Source: an uncultured Anaerolineae bacterium
Lineage (GTDB): Bacteria > Chloroflexota > Anaerolineae > Anaerolineales > Villigracilaceae
Direction: 5' to 3'
Assembly: GCA_903846015.1 (NCBI GenBank)
Contig: CAIMZS010000165.1
Coordinates: 1-43,697 of the forward strand
Length of the DNA stretch: 43,697 bases
A model generated the notes under the pieces. It was not told the origin of the DNA. It did no database searches and saw only the letters and a list, made by a program, of their open reading frames with translations. Positions 41,065 through 43,697 of this stretch are shown piece after piece; position 1 is the stretch's first letter, and each line of letters opens with the position of its first letter. The translations under genes and the position numbers were made by a program.

Positions 41065-41931
41065 ATGATCGATCCGGTAATTTTTTCGTTTCACATCGGC
41101 AGTTTTGAGTTCGCCTTGCGCTGGTATGGGGTTTTTGTGATGACGGGGGTCGCTGTTGGAGCCTGGTTTGCGGGAAAGGAAGTAAGCCGCCGCGGTGAAA
41201 AGGCTGATGCTGTCTGGGACGCCCTGTTATGGATACTACCTGCTGGGATCATCGGCGCGCGCCTGTGGTACGTAGTCAACGCCACCCTGGGTGGCAATGC
41301 GTATTACCTTCAGAATCCGGCCCAGATTTTGAATATCCCACAAGGTGGGCTGCATTTTTATGGCGGTCTTCTTTTTGGCGCTGTGGCCATGTATTTTTAT
41401 TTGCGCAAATATAAAATGGATATCTGGTTATTCTTGGATGCTATCGCTCCGGTTACCCTGCTTGGCCAGGCTATTGCCCGTCCGGCCAATTTTATCAATC
41501 AGGAACTATACGGGCAGCCCACCACTCTCCCGTGGGGCATCTCTATCGACTCGCTGCATCGTATTGGTACATACCAGGATTTGGCGCAGTACCCGCTAGC
41601 CACCACTCGTTTTCACCCAACATTTGCGTATGAGATGATCTGGAATTTCCTATTCTTTGCGTTGATCATTTACCTGTCTCGTCGTTTTGCCAGTAAGATA
41701 AAACCCGGCGCTGTATTTTCTGCCTGGCTCGTGGCAGCGGGTGTTGGACGTTTCTTGATCGAGTTTTTTCGCCCGGATCAACCTCACCTGGGTGGCTCGT
41801 GGATCAGCACAACCCAGGTTGTCACCATCCTGATGGCGTTGGCCGGGCTGTTGTTACTTGCACATCGTTTTGGCAAGCTTAAGCTGCCTTTCCCGCCCTT
41901 CCCGGATGAATATCAACCAGCCAGGCCATAA
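41065..41931 (+). CDS. lgt: Phosphatidylglycerol-prolipoprotein diacylglyceryl transferase
   Basis: A 288-residue membrane enzyme from the ATG at 41065 (GGAGAAG upstream). It has about seven membrane helices. IGSFEFALRWYGVFVMTG, GGLHFYGGLLFG and ARPANFINQELYGQPT (the Lgt signature with Asn and Glu) are in order, with GVGRFLIEFFRPDQ near the C-terminus carrying another conserved Arg. The signature differs slightly from the E. coli GR-GNF form. Lgt moves diacylglycerol to the lipobox cysteine of prolipoproteins, such as the one at 31186. It is 29 nt downstream of the lipoyl-NeuD gene and probably shares its transcript. Confidence 0.95.
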   Translation: MIDPVIFSFHIGSFEFALRWYGVFVMTGVAVGAWFAGKEVSRRGEKADAVWDALLWILPAGIIGARLWYVVNATLGGNAYYLQNPAQILNIPQGGLHFYGGLLFGAVAMYFYLRKYKMDIWLFLDAIAPVTLLGQAIARPANFINQELYGQPTTLPWGISIDSLHRIGTYQDLAQYPLATTRFHPTFAYEMIWNFLFFALIIYLSRRFASKIKPGAVFSAWLVAAGVGRFLIEFFRPDQPHLGGSWISTTQVVTILMALAGLLLLAHRFGKLKLPFPPFPDEYQPARP

Positions 41932-41948
41932 TTAACGCCAGGCTATCA

Positions 41949-41988
41949 AACAAAAGACCCATTTCATGACAGAAATGGGTCTTTTGTT
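41949..41988. terminator. Bidirectional terminator after lgt
   Basis: A perfect 17-bp stem (41949-41965 and 41972-41988) with a 6-nt loop, ending in TTTTGTT, between convergent lgt and the sulfotransferase gene. Confidence 0.9.
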
Positions 41989-41989
41989 C

Positions 41990-43213
41990 TTAATCCCCTG
42001 TCAGGGGTAATTCGGCCGCAATGACCGGGAATACCATCGCATTATGCTGGGATGGATTTTTGGGATCACGCCTGTCAAAATTGAAGCGGTCAAAAATTTC
42101 CTCAAATTCGTGCAATATCTCTTCACGGCTGAAGCCCATCTCTTCGTATTTGTAAGCGTGATCACTTTGGTGTGTGCGCGTCTCATCAATTGCATCCTGG
42201 ATGATCTTCTCCAGTCCGTTGGTTTCTGTGTATCCAAATTGCTTGTAAAAGGTGCGGATGACATGTTCCGGCCAGCGGATTAGATCATCATAATTCAGGA
42301 TCATACGGTTGGAAGAAGGATTCTGGTCCAAAACACTCAGTGGATGATGGTACCAGTACTTGGTCAGGGCCAGTACTTGATCCCGGTACATGTATTTTTC
42401 GTTTGGTTCGCTGAAGATGTGCCAGGCATAGCTCAACCAGGAGATCGTTGATGGCAGCATATCCAAAGGATTGCGCGCCAGGTATAAGATACGCGCATCT
42501 GGAAAAAACTCCATCAGGGTTTCGATTTTTGCGCTAAAGGCTGGGTTTTTAGCCACAAAGTGCTGTTTGCCACGGGCTGCGTATAGATGGCGTTGTATGC
42601 AGCTTCGATAAAAGCCCATGATGCGTTTTTTTTCATTCGCGGGCAAGGCATCGTCGAAAAACTGGTAGGGTGGCAGTTCTTCCAAAAATGGGAACAGCAG
42701 GCTGATAAAAAATGTCGACCAGGCATGCAGCAGGATGTTTTCATCCTCTTCCGGTTCGAACAGGCTGATTTTGTGGATGCGTACCTGTCCAAGCGATCGT
42801 TGGTCAATCCCCTTGAGGGCATTTACCAATGGGCTGCCGAAAACGCGATCGATGCTTGCCAGCCCGCGGAAGAGCTTTCGTTGGGTGATGGATGGCATCA
42901 GGAAAATGTCCCAGGTACGCAGGCTGGTGAAGGTGGCCGAATCACGCGAAAGCAGCCGGTGTAGAAAAGTGGAACCGCTGCGGAAATTCCCCAAAATGAA
43001 CAACGGTTTTTCGACGGGTTGTTTTTTATAATCCGGGAATAATACATCATCCAGAAGAAAACACAGCCAGGTAAAAAGCGTCCAAACAGGCCAGATGGTG
43101 TAGAAAATGAGCAAAAATGTGATTCGTTTGCGGGTTAGTTTTCCATAAGTGTCTTTTGACTGGAAAAAAGAGTGCACTGCGATGCGCCAGAACAGGCGAA
43201 AATTGTACATCAT
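41990..43213 (-). CDS. Sulfotransferase family protein
   Basis: A 407-residue protein. A hydrophobic stretch (about residues 30-56) near the N-terminus may anchor it. The PAPS 5'-phosphosulfate loop is FILGNFRSGSTFLHRLL and the 3'-phosphate site is ARILYLARNPLDMLPSTIS; a catalytic His could lie in the region after the first loop. This is the Sulfotransfer_3 group, which moves sulfate from PAPS to hydroxyls of sugars or other small molecules. The acceptor is unknown; a surface glycan is one idea given the polysaccharide operon 15 kb away. Two adjacent ATG codons mark the start. It is an isolated gene behind the lgt terminator. Confidence 0.88.
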   Translation of the reverse strand: MMYNFRLFWRIAVHSFFQSKDTYGKLTRKRITFLLIFYTIWPVWTLFTWLCFLLDDVLFPDYKKQPVEKPLFILGNFRSGSTFLHRLLSRDSATFTSLRTWDIFLMPSITQRKLFRGLASIDRVFGSPLVNALKGIDQRSLGQVRIHKISLFEPEEDENILLHAWSTFFISLLFPFLEELPPYQFFDDALPANEKKRIMGFYRSCIQRHLYAARGKQHFVAKNPAFSAKIETLMEFFPDARILYLARNPLDMLPSTISWLSYAWHIFSEPNEKYMYRDQVLALTKYWYHHPLSVLDQNPSSNRMILNYDDLIRWPEHVIRTFYKQFGYTETNGLEKIIQDAIDETRTHQSDHAYKYEEMGFSREEILHEFEEIFDRFNFDRRDPKNPSQHNAMVFPVIAAELPLTGD

Positions 43214-43272
43214 GCGGCCTTGCGATCCTTGTGGTTGGTTGGAAAACCATTAAAGTTCCCAACATATAATAA

Positions 43273-43292
43273 ACGGGCCTTCAACGGCCCGT
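43273..43292. terminator. Small hairpin upstream of the sulfotransferase
   Basis: ACGGGCC (43273-43279) and GGCCCGT (43286-43292) with a 6-nt loop. On the minus strand it is followed by TTATTATATG, so it could end a transcript of the small ORF at 43317. Confidence 0.5.
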
Positions 43293-43316
43293 CTGTCATT
43301 TTACCAGAACCCGGGT

Positions 43317-43607
43317 TTATTCGGGGCAGGATTTGTAAAAATTAGAATCCAGCATGAGCGATATTCCCAGCCTGCCTGCAGGCCTGATTTCAATCGCCTG
43401 GCACAACTCGCCATAACGGTTTCGCCCAATTTCTAGCCAACCCCCTCCACTAACAACATCTTGGATTTTGCGTATTGGTGTCGGCTTGGTTCTATCCGAA
43501 CAGATTCGAACCCTGGAGTTCGGCCAAATGTCTTTCATGATTGGCTTGATCTGGCTGACGGTGTCGCTGATTGATCTGGCCTGTTCCCGCCTGCGATTTG
43601 CCATCAT
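43317..43607 (-). CDS. Doubtful ORF of about 96 residues
   Basis: The 438 bp between the sulfotransferase start and the last gene hold only a hairpin and this ORF. It can start at ATG 43607 or 43604 (a TTG at 43613 is also possible). It has a basic N-terminus and a segment SRVRICSDRTKPTPIRKIQ then GGGWLEIGRNRYGELC, with a faint SH3-like look. No signal peptide, no clear ribosome site and no recognised family. A hairpin downstream gives weak support. Confidence 0.35.
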   Translation of the reverse strand: MMANRRREQARSISDTVSQIKPIMKDIWPNSRVRICSDRTKPTPIRKIQDVVSGGGWLEIGRNRYGELCQAIEIRPAGRLGISLMLDSNFYKSCPE

Positions 43608-43651
43608 TGGCAAGCGGGCGCTCTAAATGTGTGACCCTAGGAGGACCGACT

Positions 43652-43697
43652 ATGTCGCTGAGCATCCCTGATATCGAGCAACTGTTGAGCAGCCGCG
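43652..43697 (+). CDS. Start of an unidentified gene (cut by window edge)
   Basis: AGGAGG at 43639-43644 lies 7 nt before an ATG that opens MSLSIPDIEQLLSSR and runs off the window. The ribosome site is strong, so a real gene is likely. Fifteen residues are too few to name it. Confidence 0.6.
   Translation, partial: MSLSIPDIEQLLSSR

Noticed and set aside
43478-43530. Sequence like a tRNA T-arm (GGTTCGAATC on the minus strand)
   Set aside because: The flanking stem does not pair as a T-stem, and no anticodon arm, D-arm or acceptor stem is found around it.
1-43697. Mobile elements, phage genes or CRISPR array
   Set aside because: No transposase, integrase, terminal repeats or regularly spaced repeats are visible, and gene order and base use look even across the window.

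Overview
The window looks like a chromosomal stretch from an uncultured or poorly described Anaerolineae-type bacterium (phylum Chloroflexota). This is inferred from family content, not from a marker gene. The pointers are a CpXC-domain protein, a DUF4013 membrane protein, a cNMP-binding/DUF1003 fusion, a membrane-anchored YvcK, Thr/Pro-rich linkers in envelope proteins, a short transmembrane protein with a Cys-Cys-Cys-Cys run, and no outer-membrane or LPS genes. I see no insertion sequence, phage gene, CRISPR array, tRNA or rRNA.

Layout. 1-660: the front part of a family 2 glycosyltransferase (minus strand, cut by the window edge). 829-5852: AAA ATPase, glycerophosphodiester phosphodiesterase and a membrane-tethered GH3-like protein on the plus strand. 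5820-10742: a signalling block with a membrane-anchored Ser/Thr kinase, a divergent FHA/winged-helix regulator, a CpXC protein and a GAF-PAS histidine kinase. 11010-18692: an HI0933-type flavoprotein, a class III aminotransferase, a ROK sugar kinase, membrane YvcK, then gap and pgk, so mostly sugar and central carbon metabolism. 18916-22615: a small membrane protein, ridA and a coupled response regulator/histidine kinase pair. 22668-28940: a tightly packed surface-polysaccharide operon (glycosyltransferase, initiating phosphoglycosyltransferase, NAD epimerase, CapD/PglF-like 4,6-dehydratase, FemAB-like transferase). 29013-35783: cNMP/DUF1003 protein, archaeal-type thiolase, lipoprotein, thioredoxin reductase, malate dehydrogenase, a mitochondrial-type citrate synthase and methylglyoxal synthase. 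35897-43213: zinc-ribbon/LysM protein, E1 alpha and E1 beta of a 2-oxoacid dehydrogenase, DUF4013 protein, an unusual lipoyl-PSBD-NeuD fusion, lgt and a sulfotransferase. 43317-43697: a doubtful small ORF and the start of a new gene.

The most notable item is the gene at 39926-41035. It has the lipoyl domain and peripheral-subunit-binding domain of a 2-oxoacid dehydrogenase E2, but the E2 catalytic domain is replaced by a NeuD/PglD-type left-handed beta-helix sugar acyltransferase. It lies just after E1 alpha and E1 beta, and a PglC-like phosphoglycosyltransferase and PglF-like dehydratase lie in the same window. Together they suggest, by inference, a complex that makes an acyl group from a 2-oxoacid on a lipoyl arm and passes it to an (amino)sugar rather than to CoA. 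A second theme is that several genes have a good -10 box only 6-10 nt before the start codon, as expected for leaderless transcripts.
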